Shown: piece by piece, positions 34,843 to 47,900 of the stretch
Numbering within the stretch: the first letter of the stretch is position 1
Layout of the letters: every line of letters starts with the position of its first letter
NCBI GenBank assembly: GCA_037501455.1
Contig: CM074858.1
Coordinates: 41,351,001-41,415,000, forward strand
Length of the DNA stretch: 64,000 nucleotides
Direction: 5' to 3'
Origin: Lantana camara
Lineage: Eukaryota > Streptophyta > Magnoliopsida > Lamiales > Verbenaceae
Position numbers and translations under genes: made by a program
The notes under the pieces: model-generated
What the model saw: only the letters and a program-made list of their open reading frames with translations
Database searches by the model: none
Told to the model about the DNA's origin: nothing

Positions 34843-37800
34843 TGTAACATCCCGCTCGTCCGATTTATAAGGTACGCCACGTTTCAACCTTTTTATGTGT
34901 TTAATTATGTGATTTTATGTTTTTTGTGGCCCTATTTTGAACTCTTTTATAGTTTAGGGGCCCCTTTGTAATTTTCTCTTTTTAGGGGTTTTTCGGTCAT
35001 TTCTCGTTCGATCGAGTTTTTGACCTCTTTGACCCCTTCAACGCGTTCGGGGCATCGAGACGAGTCCGTAGACTCTAAGTTTGCCCCATTCAGACTTCGT
35101 TAGCCCGTTCTTCCGACCGTTTTTGCGTACGAGGACCCGAGATATAAACCCTGGATCCTCGTTTTGCGTGCCAGAACTTTAGCTCTAAACTCATCTTCTT
35201 CCTCCCGCGATTGATACTTTTCACACAGTGGAGGTATGAAAACACACATATGTCCGTTCTCGCTCATTTCTCGACGGAATTCGACGTTTGAGTAGTGGAA
35301 ATTTATCAACTCCACGAGCCCGTCACAATGGTACAAAAATCGGAGGCTAAAAATCAGCGGTGGTGGAGCTACGGCGACCAGCAGGTGGCGCGGATTAGAG
35401 CCGCCACTTCGCCGCCCATTCGCGGTGGCTTCCGGCGGCGATTCTCGGACACGTGCCTCAGACCCATGAAGGAGGCTTCCCGGCGCAGTGGATGGTGTTG
35501 GCGGCGCAACCATCCATCCAGCGGCGGCGGCTCACGAGCCGCCTGAAAGTCACGACGGTCGGCGATGGTACTGTAGCGGCGGCGTTTGGCGGTTTCCAGC
35601 GGTCTTCTCCGGCGAGGGGGTACCTTTTCCGGACGTTTTCGACGTGGTGAGTCCGATTCCGGGGTCGGTTGGAGCAAACGAAGGCCGGAGCTGGCTGAAC
35701 CGGCGAGTGGAGCACCGATGGACTTTCGGCGGCGGTTTGGGACCTTTTTTCGGCTGGTTTTGGTGGTGGTTCCTTCACGGAAGATGCTCAGAATAATGGA
35801 ACTTAGCGGATGGCGTTGGCCCCGACTCGAGAACCGGCCGGCGGCGGCGAACCGGTGGCGGACAGGCTCTGGACCGGCGGTCCGATTTTCCGTTGACTTT
35901 TCCGGCAAATGGGTTAGGGGCTTTCGAAGGCCTCGCTACGGGCTTTCCAACAGTATGTCCGGATTTTGTTTTCGTGTTGCGGTTTGTATTTAATTTCTGT
36001 TTTCGTACTAGGATTTTAGTTCGGTTTTTCGTCAACGAAGTCCGGTGTGCTTGGTATTTTCTGAAATTGGTTGAGGGTTTTTGTCCAGCAGGCCGAGGCG
36101 TACGTTTTTGTCCTCCCGGGGAATTTTTCGACCACCGGAGGTGGTGGTCCGGCGGCTACACGTGGCGGTCCGACTGGTTCCGGGGGCGGCATTCCGATGC
36201 CCTTCGGGCAGCAAGTTCCTCTCGTCGTGGTGAGTCCAACGCCACTTTCCGTTCGTCAATCAGATGTCCGGTTGATTTGTTGTGATTTATTTTTGTATAA
36301 CTTGAATATTTGAAATTAATAGTTTTAATTGCTAATTGATTGATTTGTCGATCGAATTGTATTTCAGTGTGTACGAAATCATGTATTAAATGAATTATGG
36401 ATTATATTGATGCTTTGATATGCCATTTGAATTCCGATATATCGAATTGAGCAATTTGCCTTTGTTGAAAGGGGGTGTATGTGTAATTTCGCTAAACATA
36501 CAAATTGTATGACTTCAATTAATTAATCCTTGCCGATTGGTAAACAAATATGCTAATTATGATTTCGATTAAAAGAAATTATTACGCCTAAGCTCGAAGC
36601 TTTTAATTAGTCTAATCACTTAAATTGAATTGGAACTTATTATATGATATAAGATTTTGTTATGTAATTTATGATTTGGCAACAATGGAATTAGTATGTC
36701 TTGGATGATTTAATTTGAAACTTTGTAATGTAGATTTAATTGTTTAATTTTAAATAATCCTATTATGCGATATATGAATTGTATGAAGCTTATATGATTA
36801 AACTAGAAACTTTTGCACGTCAGAAATAAGTTATTCGTACGAAAACGAATTGGTTATTTGATATATGAATTTATATGAAATAATGTGAGCTCTGCTTATG
36901 TGATTGCATTTCTTAAGTGCTTGAACATGTGCCGTGCGTCTTTATATGGTTGTCTGAGTCTGAGTCTGAGTTCTGTACTGCATTTGGTGTGTTCAGTTGG
37001 TACAGGTGCACCCGGGGTGGTGACAAGTGAGTCGTGCAGGTTCCGGGGTGAACCATTCGCTGTGTCTTCGGCTGTGTTTGGTGCCAGGTCAGGTTAGGAT
37101 ATAGTTATACCCTAATGCTACGTGCCCGTTTTCGAATGTGTGCGATTTATAAGCCTGGTATATACGTAGATATGTGTGAAATATGTACTTTGATGGTTTT
37201 GTCATAAGTTTGAAAGTAAAGAACGCTATGTATGAGCCTATGTATGCTTAGTTTCGGTTTATTATAACTTCGATGTCAGTCTGCGTGATATGTACGTACG
37301 ATATGATAAGTACGATATGCATGAGATAAGTCTGTCTGTCTGTGTGTGGCGGGTTAAGTTTCCGATATATGTGTGTTGTCTATGTGATGGGCCTCGGAGT
37401 TGTGGGTAAGGGAGACCCGGGGCGACCATGGGGTCGCCGGTTACGACCCCTGTGCACTTCTCCACAAAAGGGAGACTTAGCTTATCCTCGGGAGGTCGAG
37501 GGGAAAGCGGGTCTTCTTGAGCCGGCGGCGTGCTACGTGACCCATCGAAGGAGCAGGTGGATCCCCCGTCTCATTACATTTCTGTGTGGGGGTTGAGAGG
37601 GGCACCTCTCTTCCCCAAACGGTGTGAAGGAAGGTACGTTTGATTTGATTCCGTTTGTTTATGCCTGTGTGTGATCTGAGGAGTTTGGTTGGATTAAATT
37701 CGTACCCGCCAAGTGTTCTGTCTATCCGTCTGTCATAAGTTCGTGAAACGGGGGTAGATTCTTAAATTAAGATAAAAATTGGATTTTTACTATTAAACTA

Positions 37801-38631
37801 ATAAGTTCTGTTTTGATACGTGTGCTAAGTCTGCATGAGTTGAACGTATGTTTTGAGATATGCATAAGCTAAGTTTTGTTCGTTATGTTTTGATAAGTCT
37901 CCCTATACGTATATTATCACGGGAAAATGTTTTGGCGTGCAAAAACTAACCCCAGGTTCACGAATATTACTTCTACTTGGTGATGTGCTCTATATATATG
38001 TATAACGCGAGTGTGTTAACCCCTCGCTCAGTCTTTGGACTGACCCCTCCCCTTTTATGTTTTAGTTTGCAGGTTTTGCCTTGGAGTTCGTTGGAGCTAG
38101 GCGGCTGTTAGTGTCTGTCGAGTCAGTGTCAGTTGTCTGAGCTTGATAAGTGTTTTATTTCGAATTACGTTTGTTAATTTTGTACAAGCTATGATATATT
38201 TTATGCAGGTTCCTACTTATGATTTGAATGTATAGAATTCGGGCCAGGTTAGGACAGGTGCTCGGATTAGTCGAACTCGTTTGATTATATGTTTGATCGG
38301 GATAGGTTTCTAGGGCCAGTTGAACCCGTTTTGTTGTATAGTTATTCGGGATAGGCTAGGACAGGTTGCCTTGTTTAGTTGAACCCGTTTAGGTTGATGT
38401 TGTTTACTTTCTGGATATATGAATTTATGATTGCTGATTTAAGTTTTTGAAAATTCGTAATTTTGCATTGCTTCCGCATTCAGGTTCTCCATATCTGTTT
38501 CTGTTCAGGGTTTAGGTACCGCCTAACTTAGGTTGTTTTTCGTTTATCACCCGTTCGCTGTGACTTGGTGCGTGTGCGAACCTTCCATGTTCAGTGAGGG
38601 GGTGTGGTGTCTCACCGCTTGGGGCGGTATA
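34843..38631 (+). mobile_element. Array LTR4, 3789 bp (type A)
   Basis: Same length as LTR2, with the same GGGGCGGTATA end and shortened 3' segment. By eye roughly a dozen base differences from LTR2 in the first kilobase, far fewer than between LTR2 and LTR3. No gene. Confidence 0.92.
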
Positions 38632-39896
38632 TCTTGAGTGGTATCAGAGCTACCATGTTCAGAACCGGTGCTCTGGAGTCGTGTCGCGTCAGTCTAGGTC
38701 GTACGGCACAGGAATATGTGCGCATTGCATCCGTTTGACCTGTAATTTTGCTTCCTTAGTTTGAATTGCATTGAGTTATGCGACTAAGTGTGCAATATGA
38801 TTATGATTGTGCAACATTTTATCAATGTGCCCTTAATTGGTTTTATTGTTGTGCTTACATGACTTAAGTGCCGCATTTCATTTGCACATCTAACCCTCAT
38901 ACACCAACTCTAGTGTTTTAATTACAGGGTTGCAATACCAACAATTTAACCAGCTTCCATGATACCATTGCAACATTAAGGTCAAGATTTCAAATACCAC
39001 GGTGAACGGTACACTAAGCATCCATGGCACGAGCATACATGTATCTTTTACTTAATTAATTCTTGTTGTTACGTGATATAATTGCTAAGTATGCTATGTG
39101 TTAACTGTTGTGATTTCTTGATTCTGCTTACGTGCTTGAATGAAGGGAGGTTTGATTCTCTCTATTTATGTGCTAGGGGGATGTTGATTCTTCCTATTTG
39201 TGTGTTACAGAGATGCTGGATTCTCTCTATATTGCGTGATGGAAAGATGTTGGATTCTTTCTAAGTTTTGTGCACGAGAGATGCTGGATTCTCTTGTTCT
39301 TAGGTATTCGAGGGATGCTGGACTCCCTTGGATTTAGGGGTTTGAGAAATGCCGGATTTTCTCAAACTAGATTGTTTGAGAGATGTGGAATTAATCAGAC
39401 TTAGGTTGAGAGACGGGGGTCTCTCGATGCTTTGCTTGAGAGACGGGGTTCTCTCAATTGTGTGCCTGAGAGATGGGGCTCTCTCTTTTGGGTGTGGAGA
39501 AACGGGGTTTTCTCTTTTGTGTGCGGAGGGACGGGGTTCATTCGCTTGCTTGTCGAGAGATGGGATTCTCTCTCTTGTTTGTTGCGGTTGAGTTACTTCT
39601 GGCCAGACGACAGTTTGCAAGTAACGAGGATGTGACGGTATCAAGCTTTGGGTACAGTGGCCTAGTGGTGATCAAATGAGCTTGAAGTGACCAATGGTCA
39701 AGTGCTCAGTGGGACCTCTATGACAACGAGTCAATATGAAGGGAGTTGATGCCAACCAAGGGAGAAGTATCCTGCAGAGATTGCAGTTTGCCTAGATCAG
39801 AGTTGCGCAGCGGAAGATTGAAGTGGAATTCGTTTAAGCGTCGTTCAAGATCCGACCTTAGGACCTGAGGACAGGTCCTTTTCAAGGAGGGGAGTT
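38632..39896 (+). mobile_element. Array internal region INT4, 1265 bp
   Basis: PBS TGGTATCAGAGC at 38639-38650; 3' polypurine tract with the same G to C change as INT2. Close copy of INT2. No gag or pol. Confidence 0.88.
39147..39577 (+). repeat. Hairpin repeat array of INT4
   Basis: Close copy of the INT2 array, including the perfect TTGAGAAA/TTTCTCAA stem. Confidence 0.75.
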
Positions 39897-42800
39897 TGTA
39901 ACATCCTGCTTGTCCGATTTATAAGGTACGCCACGTTTCAACCTTTTTATGTGTTTAATTATGTGATTTTATGTTTTTCGTGGCCCTATTTTGAACTCTT
40001 TTAGAGTTTAAGGGCCCCTTTGTAATTTTCTCTTTTTAGGGGTTTTTCGGTCATTTCTCGTTCGATTGAGTTTTTGACCTCTTTGACCCCTTCAACGCAT
40101 TCGGGGCATCGAGACGAGTCCGTAGACTCTAAGTTTGCCCCATTCCGACTTCGTTAGCCCATTCTTCCGACCGTTTTTGCGTACGAGGACCCAAGATATA
40201 AACCCCGGATCCTCGTTTTACGTGCCAGAACTTTAGCTCTAGACTCATCTTCTTCCTCCCGCGATTGGTACTGTTCACACAGTGGAGGTTTGAAAACACA
40301 CACATGTCCGTTCTCGCTCGTTTCTCGACGAAATTTGACGTTTGAATAGTGGAAATTTATCAACTCCACGAGCCCGTCACAATGGTACAAAAATCGGAGG
40401 CTAAAAATCAGCGGCGGTGCAGCTACGGCGAGCAGCAGGTGGTATGGCTTAGAGCCGCCACTTCGCCGCCCATTCGCGGCGGCTTCCGACGGCGATTCTC
40501 GGACACTCGCCTCAGACCCATGAAGGAGGCTTCCCGGCGCAGTGGATGGTGTTGGCGGCGCAACCATCCGGCCAGCGGCGGTGGATCACGCGCCGCCTGA
40601 AAGTCACAACGGTCGGCGGTGGTACTATAGCGGCGGAGTGTGGCGGTTTCCTACGGTCTTCTCCGGCGAGGGGGTACCTTTTCCGGACGTTTTCGACGTG
40701 GTTAGTCCGATTCCTGGGTCGGTTGGAGCAAACGAAGACCGGAGCTGGCTGAACCGGCGAGTGGCGCACCGGCGGACTTTCGGTGGCGGTTTGGGACCTT
40801 TTTCTGGCCGGTTTTGGTGGTGGTTCCTTCACGGAAGTTGCTCAGAATGATGGAACATAGCAGATGGCGTTGGCCCCGACTCGAGAACCGGCCGGCGGCG
40901 AACCGGTGGCCGACCGGCTCTGGACCGGCGGTCTGATTTTCTGACGATTTTTTCGGCAAATGGGTTAGGGGCTTTTGAAGGCCTCGCTACGGGGTTTCCA
41001 ACGGTATGTCCGGATTTTGTTTTCGTGTTGCGGTTTGTATTTAATTTCAGTTTTCGTACTAGGATTTTAGTTCGGTTTTTCGTCAACGAAGTCTGGTGTG
41101 CTTGGTATTTTCTGAAATTGGTTGAGGGCTTTTGTCAAGCAAGCCGAGGCGTACGTTTCTGTCCTTCCGAGGAATTTTTCGACCACCGGAGGTGGTGGTC
41201 CGGCGGCTACACGTGGCGGTCCGACTGGTTCCGAGGGTGGCATTCCGACGCCCTTCGGGCAGCAAGTTCCTCTCATCGTGATGAGTCCAACGCCACTTTC
41301 CTTTCGTCAATCGGATGTCCGGTTGATTTGTTGTGATTTATTTTTGTATAACTGAAATATTTGAAATTAATTGTTTTAATTGCAAATTGCTTGATTTGTC
41401 GATCGAATTGTATTTCAATGGGTACGAAATCATGTATTAAATGAATTATGGATTATATTGATGCTTTGATATGCCATTTGAATTCCGATATATCGAATTG
41501 AGCTATTTGCCTATGTTGAAAAGGGGTGTATGTGTAATTTCGCTAAACATATAAATTGTATGACTTCAATTAATTAATCCTTGTCGATTGGTAAACAAAT
41601 ATGCTAATTATGATTTCGATTAAAAGAAATTATTACGCCTAAGCTCGAAGCTTTTAATTAGTCTAATCACTTAAATTGAATTGGAACTTATTATATGATA
41701 TAAGAATTTGTTATGTAATTTATGATTTGGCAAGAATGGAATTAGTATGTCTTGGATGATTTAATTTGAAACTTTGTAATGTAGATTTAATTGTTTAATT
41801 TTAAATAATCCTATTATGCGATATATGAATTGTATGAAGCTTATATGATTAGACTAGAAACTTTTGCACGTCAGAAATAATTTATTCGTACGAAAAAGAA
41901 TTGGTTTTTTGATAAATGAATTTATATGAAATAATGTGAGCTCTGCTTATGTGATCGCATTTCTTAAGTGCTTGAACATGTGCCGTGCATCTTTATATGG
42001 TTGTCTGAGTCTAAGTCTGAGTTCTGTACTGCATTTGGTGTGTTCAGTTGGTACAGGTGCACCCGGGGTGGTGACAAGTGAGTCGTGCAGGTTCCGGGGT
42101 GAACCATTCGCTGTGTCTTCGGCTGTGTTTGGTGCCAGGTGAGGTTAGGATATAGTTATACCGTATTGCTATGCCCCCGTTTTCGAATGTGTGCGATTTA
42201 TAAGCCTGGTATATACGTAGATATGTGTGAAATATGTACTTTGATGGTTTTGTCATAAGTTTGAAAGTAAAGAATGCTATGTATGAGCCTATGTATGCTT
42301 TGTTTCGATTTGTTATAACTTCGAGGTCAGTCTGCGTGATATGTATGTACGATAAGATAAGTACGATATGCATGAGATAAGTCTGTCTGTCTGTGTGTGG
42401 CGGGTTAAGTTTCCGATATATGTATGTTATCTGTGTGATGGGCCCCGGAGTTGTGGGTGGAGACCCGGGACGACCATGGGGTCGCCGGTTACGACCCCTG
42501 TGCACTTCTCCACAAAAGGGGGACTTAGCTCATCCTCGGGAGGTCGAGGGGAAAGCGGGTCTTCTTGAGCCGGCGGCGTGCTACGTGACCCGTCGAAGGA
42601 GCGGGTGGATCCCCTGTCTCATTACATTTCTGTGTGGGGGTTGAGAGGGGCACCTCTCTTCCCCAAACGGTGTGAAGGAAGGTACGTTTGATTTGATTCC
42701 GTTTGTTTATGCCTGTGTGTGATCTGAGGAGTTTGGTTGGATTAAATTCGTACCCGCCAAGTGTCCTGTCTGTCCGCCTGTCATAAGTTCGTGAAACGGG

Positions 42801-43696
42801 GGTAGATTCTTAAATTAATATAAAAATTGGATTTTTACTATTAAACTAATAAGTTATGTTTTGATACATGTGCTAAGTCTGCATGAGTTGAACGTATGTT
42901 TTGAGATATGCATAAGCTAAGTTTTGTTCGTTATGTTTTGATAAGTCTCCCTATATGTATATTATCACGGGAAAATGTTTTGGCGTGCAAAAACTAACCC
43001 CGGGTTCACTAATATTACTTCTACTTTGTGTTGTGCTCTATATATATGTATAGCGTGAGTGTGTTAACCCCTCGCTCAGTCTTTGGACTGACCCCTCCCA
43101 TTTAATGTTTTAGTTTGCAAGTTTTGCCTTGGAGTTCGTTGGAGTTAGGTGCCTGTTAGTGTCTGTCGAGTCGGTGTCAGTTGTCTGAGTTTGATAAGTG
43201 TTTTATTTCGAATTACGTTTGTTAATTTTGTACAAGCTATGATATATTTTATGCAGGTTCGTACTTATGATTTGAATGTATAGAATTCGGGACAGGTTAG
43301 GACAGGTGCTCGGATTAGTCGAACCCGTTTGATTATATGTTTGATTGGGATAGGTTTCTAGGGCCAGTTGAACCCGTTTTGTTGTATAGTTATTCGGGAT
43401 AGGCTAGGACAGGTTGCCTTGTTTAGTTGAACCCGTTTAGGTTGATGTTGTTTACTTTCTGGATATATGAATTTATGATTGCTGATTTAAGTTTTTGAAA
43501 ATTCGTAATTTTGCATTGCTTCCGCATTCAGGTTCTCCATATCTGTTTCTGTTCAGGGTTTAGGTACCGCCTAGCTTAGGTTGTTTTTCGTTTGTCACCC
43601 GTTCGCTGTGACTTGGTGCGTGTGCGAACCTTCCATTTCGTACACGTGTCGGGTCATAGTGCGGGGGTGTGGTGCCTCACCGCTTGGGGCGCTATA
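39897..43696 (+). mobile_element. Array LTR5, 3800 bp (type B)
   Basis: Starts TGTAACATCCTGCTTGTCC and ends GGGGCGCTATA. It shares the private changes of LTR3; a 153-residue minus-strand frame is identical in both (42505-42044 and 32386-31925), which reflects the recent duplication and not a gene. Confidence 0.92.
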
Positions 43697-44962
43697 TCTT
43701 GAGTGGTATTAGAGCTACCATGTTCAAAACCGGTGCTCTGCAGTCGTGTCGCGTCAGTCTAGGTCGTACGACATAGGAATATGTGCGCATTGCATCCGTT
43801 TGACTTGTAATTTTGCTTCCTTAGTTTGAATTGGATTGAGTTATGTGTCTAAGTGTGCAATATGATTATGATTGTGCAACATTTTATCAATGTGCCCTTA
43901 ATTGCTTTTATTGTTGTGCTTACATGACTTAAGTGCCGCATTTCATTTGCACATCTAACCCTCATGCACCAACTCTAATGTTTTAATTATAGGGTTGCAA
44001 TACCAACAATGTAACCAGCTTCCATGATACCATTGCAACATTAATGTCAAGATTTCAAATACCACGGTGAACGGTACACTAAGCATCCATGGCACGAGCA
44101 TACATGTATCTTTTACTTAATTAATTCTGGTTGTTACATGATATAATTGCTAAGTATGCTATGTGTTAACTGTTGTGATTTCTTGATTCTGCTTATGTGC
44201 TTGAATGATGGGATGTTTGATTCTCTCTATTTATGTGCTAGGGGGATGTTGATTCTTCCTATTTGTGTGTTAGAGAGATGCTGGATTCTCTCTATATTGC
44301 TTGATGGAAAGATGTTGGAGTCTTTCTAAGTTCTATGCACGAGTGATGCTGGATTCTCTTGTTCTTAGGTATTCGAGGGATGCTGGACTCCCATGGATTT
44401 AGGGGTTTGAGAAATTCCGGATTTTTCTCAAACTAGATTGTACGAGAGATGCGGAATTAATCAGACTTAGGTTGAGAGACGGGGTTCTCTCGATGCTGTG
44501 CTTGAGAGACGGGGTTCTCTCAATTGTGTGCCTGAGAGACGGGGTTCCCTCTTTTGTGTGTGGAGAAACGGGGTTTTCTCTTTTGTGTACCGAGGGACGG
44601 GGTTCCTTCGCTTGCGTGTCGAGAGATGGGATTCTCTCTCTTGTTTGTTGCGGTTACGTTACTTCTGGCCAAACGGCAGTTTGCAAGTAATGAGGATGTG
44701 ATGGTATCAAGCTTTAGGTACAGTAGCCTAGTGGTGATCAAATGAGCTTAAAGTGACCAATGGTCAAGTGCTCAGTGGGACCTCTATGACAACGAGTCAA
44801 TATGAAGGGAGTTGATGCCAACCAAGAGAGAAGTATCCTGCAGAGATTCCAGTTCGCCTAGGTCAGAGTTGCGCAGCGGAAGATTGAAGTGGAATTCATT
44901 TCAGCGTCGTTCAAGATCCGACCTTAGGACCTGAGGACAGGTCCTTTTGAAGGAGGGGAGTT
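43697..44962 (+). mobile_element. Array internal region INT5, 1266 bp
   Basis: PBS altered to TGGTATTAGAGC (43704-43715) as in INT3. The 3' half is its own type (GTGCTTGAATGATGGGATG). It ends with the perfect 3' hairpin and GAAGGAGGGGAGTT tract. No gag or pol. Confidence 0.88.
44213..44643 (+). repeat. Hairpin repeat array of INT5
   Basis: The most diverged of the five arrays. The minus-strand frame open in INT1-INT4 is shortened here to 73 residues, while most GAGAGA/TCTCTC stems remain. Confidence 0.72.
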
Positions 44963-47900
44963 TGTAACATCCCGCTCGTCCGATTTATAAGGTACGCCAC
45001 GTTTCAACCTTTTTATGTGTTTAATTATGTGATTTTATGTTTTTCGTGGCCCTATTTTGAACTCTTTTAGAGTTTAGGGGGCCCTTTATAATTTTCTCTT
45101 TTTAGGGGTTTTTCGGTCATTTCTCGTTCGATCGAGTTTTTGACCTCTTTGACCCCTTCAACGAGTTCGGGGCATCGAGACGAGTCCATAGGCTCTAAGT
45201 TTGCCCCATTCCGACTTCGTTAGCCCGTTCTTTTGACCGGTTTTGCATACGAGGACCCGAGATATATACCCCGGATCCTTGTTTTGCGTGCCAGAACTTC
45301 AGCTCCAGACTCATCGTCTTCTTCCCGCGAGTGGTACTGTTCACATAGTGGAGGTGTGAAAACACACACATGTCCGTTTTCGCTCGTTTCTCGACGGAAT
45401 TCGACGTTTGAGTAGTGGAAATTTATCAACTCGACGAGCCCGTCACAATGGTACAAAAATGGAAGGCTAAAAATGAGCAGTGGTGGAGCTACGGCGAGCA
45501 GCAGTTGGCGTGGCTTAGAGCCTCCACTTCGCCGTCCATTCGCGGAGGCTTCGGCCGACGATTCTCGGACGCGTGCCTCAGACCCATGAAGGAGGCTTCC
45601 CGGGGCAGTGGATGGTGTTGGCGGCGCAACCATCCGGCCAACGGCGGTGGCTCACGCGCTGCCTGAAAGTCACGACGGGCGGCGGTGGTACTGTAGCGGC
45701 GGCGTGTGGCGGTTTCCTGCGGTCTTCTCCGGCGAGGGGGTACCTTTTCCGGACGTTTTCGACGTGGTGAGTCCGATTCCGGGGTCGGTTGGAGCAAACG
45801 AAGGCCGGAGCTGGCTGAACCGACGAGTGGCGCACCGGCGGACTTTCGGGGGCGGTTTGGGACCTTTTTCCGGCCGGTTTTGGTGGTGGTTCCTTCAGGG
45901 AAGTTGCTCAGAATGATGGAACTTAGCGGATGGCATTGGCCCCGACTCGAGAACCGGCCGATGGCGGACCAGCTCTGGACCGGCGGTCTAATTTTTCGGC
46001 GACTTTTTCGGCAAACGGGTTAGGGGCTTTCGAAGGCCTCGCTATGGGCTTTCCAACGGTATGTCCGGATTTTGTTTTCGTGTTGCGGTTTGTATTTAAT
46101 TTCAGTTTTTGTACTAGGATTTTAGTTCGGTTTTTCGTCAACGAAGTCCGGTGTGCTTGGTATTTTCTGAAATTGGTTGAGGGCTTTTGTCAAGCAGGCC
46201 GAGGCATACGTTTCTGTCCTTCCGGGGAATTTTCCGACCACCGGAGGTGGTGGTCCGGCGGCTACACGTGGCGGTCCGACTGGTTCCGAGGGCGGCATTC
46301 CGACGCCCTTCGAGCAGCAAGTTCCTCTCGTCGTGGTGAGTCCAACGCCACTTTCCGTTCGTCAATCGGATGTCCGGTTGATTTATTGTGATTTATTTTT
46401 GTATAACTTCAATATTTGAAATTAATAGTTTTAATTGCTAATTGCTTGATTTGTCGATCGAATTGTATTTCAATGGGTACGAAATCATTTATTAAATGAA
46501 TTATGGATTATATTGATGCTTTGATATGCCATTTGAATTCCGATATATCGAATTGAGCTATTTGCCTATGGTGAAAGGGGGTGTATGTGTAATTTCGCTA
46601 AACATATAAATTGTATGACTTCAATTAATTAATCCTTGTCGATTGGTAAACAAATATGTTAATTACGATTTCGATTAAAAGAAATTATTACGCCTAAGCT
46701 CGAAGCTTTTAATTAGTCTAATCATTTAAATTGAATTGAAGCTTATTAGTTGATATAAGAATTTGTTATGTAATTTATGATTTGGCAAGAATGGAATTAG
46801 TATGTCTTGGATGATTTAATTTGAAACTTTGTAATGTAGGTTTAATTGTTTAATTTTAAATAATCCTATTATGCGATATATGATTAAACTAGAAACTTTT
46901 GCACGTAAGAAATAAGTTATTCGTACGAATACGAATTGGTTATTTGATATATGAATTTAGATGAAATAATGTGAGCTCTGCTTATGTGATTGCATTTCTT
47001 AAGTACTTGAACATGTGCCGTGCTTCTTTATATGGTTGTCTGAGTCTGAGTCTGAGTTTTGTACAGCATTTGGTGTGTTCAGTTGGTACAGGTGCACCCG
47101 GGGTGGTGACAAGTGAGTCGTACAGGTTCCGGGGAGAACCATTCGCTGTGTCTTCGGCTGTGTTTGGTGCCAGGTGAGGTTAGGATATAGTTATACCCTA
47201 TTGCTATGTGCCCGTTTTCGAATGTGTGCGATTTATAAGCCTGGTATATACGTAGATATGTGTGAAATATGTACTTTGATGGTTTTGTCATTATTTTGAA
47301 AGTAAAGAACGCTATGTATGAGCCTATGTTTGCTTAGTTTCGGTTTGTTATAACTTCGAGGCCAGTCTGCGTGATATGTACGTACGATGTGATAAGTATG
47401 ATATGCATGAGATAAGTCTGTCTGTCTGTGTGTGGCAGGTTAAGTTTCAAATATATGTGTGTTATCTGTGTGATGGGCCCCGGAGTTGTGGGTAAGGGAG
47501 ACCCGGGACGACCATGGGGTAGCCGGTTACGACCCCTGTGCACTTCTCCACAAAAGGGAGACTTAGCTCATCCTCGGGAGGTCGAGGGGAAAGCGGGTCT
47601 TCTTGAGCCGGCGGCATGCTACGTGACCCGTCGAAGGAGCAGGTGGATCCCCCGTCTCATTACATTTCTAAGTGGGGGTTGAGAGGGGCACCTCTCTTCC
47701 CCAAACGGTGTGAAGGAAGGTACGTTTGATTTGATTCCGTTTGTTTATGCCTGTCTGTGATCTGAGGAGTTTGGTTGGATTAAATTCGTACCCGCCAAGT
47801 GTTCTGTCTGTCCGTCTGTCATAAGTTCGTGAAACGGGGGTAGATTCTTAAATTAAGATAAAAATTGGATTTTTGCTATTAAACTAATAAGTTATGTTTC

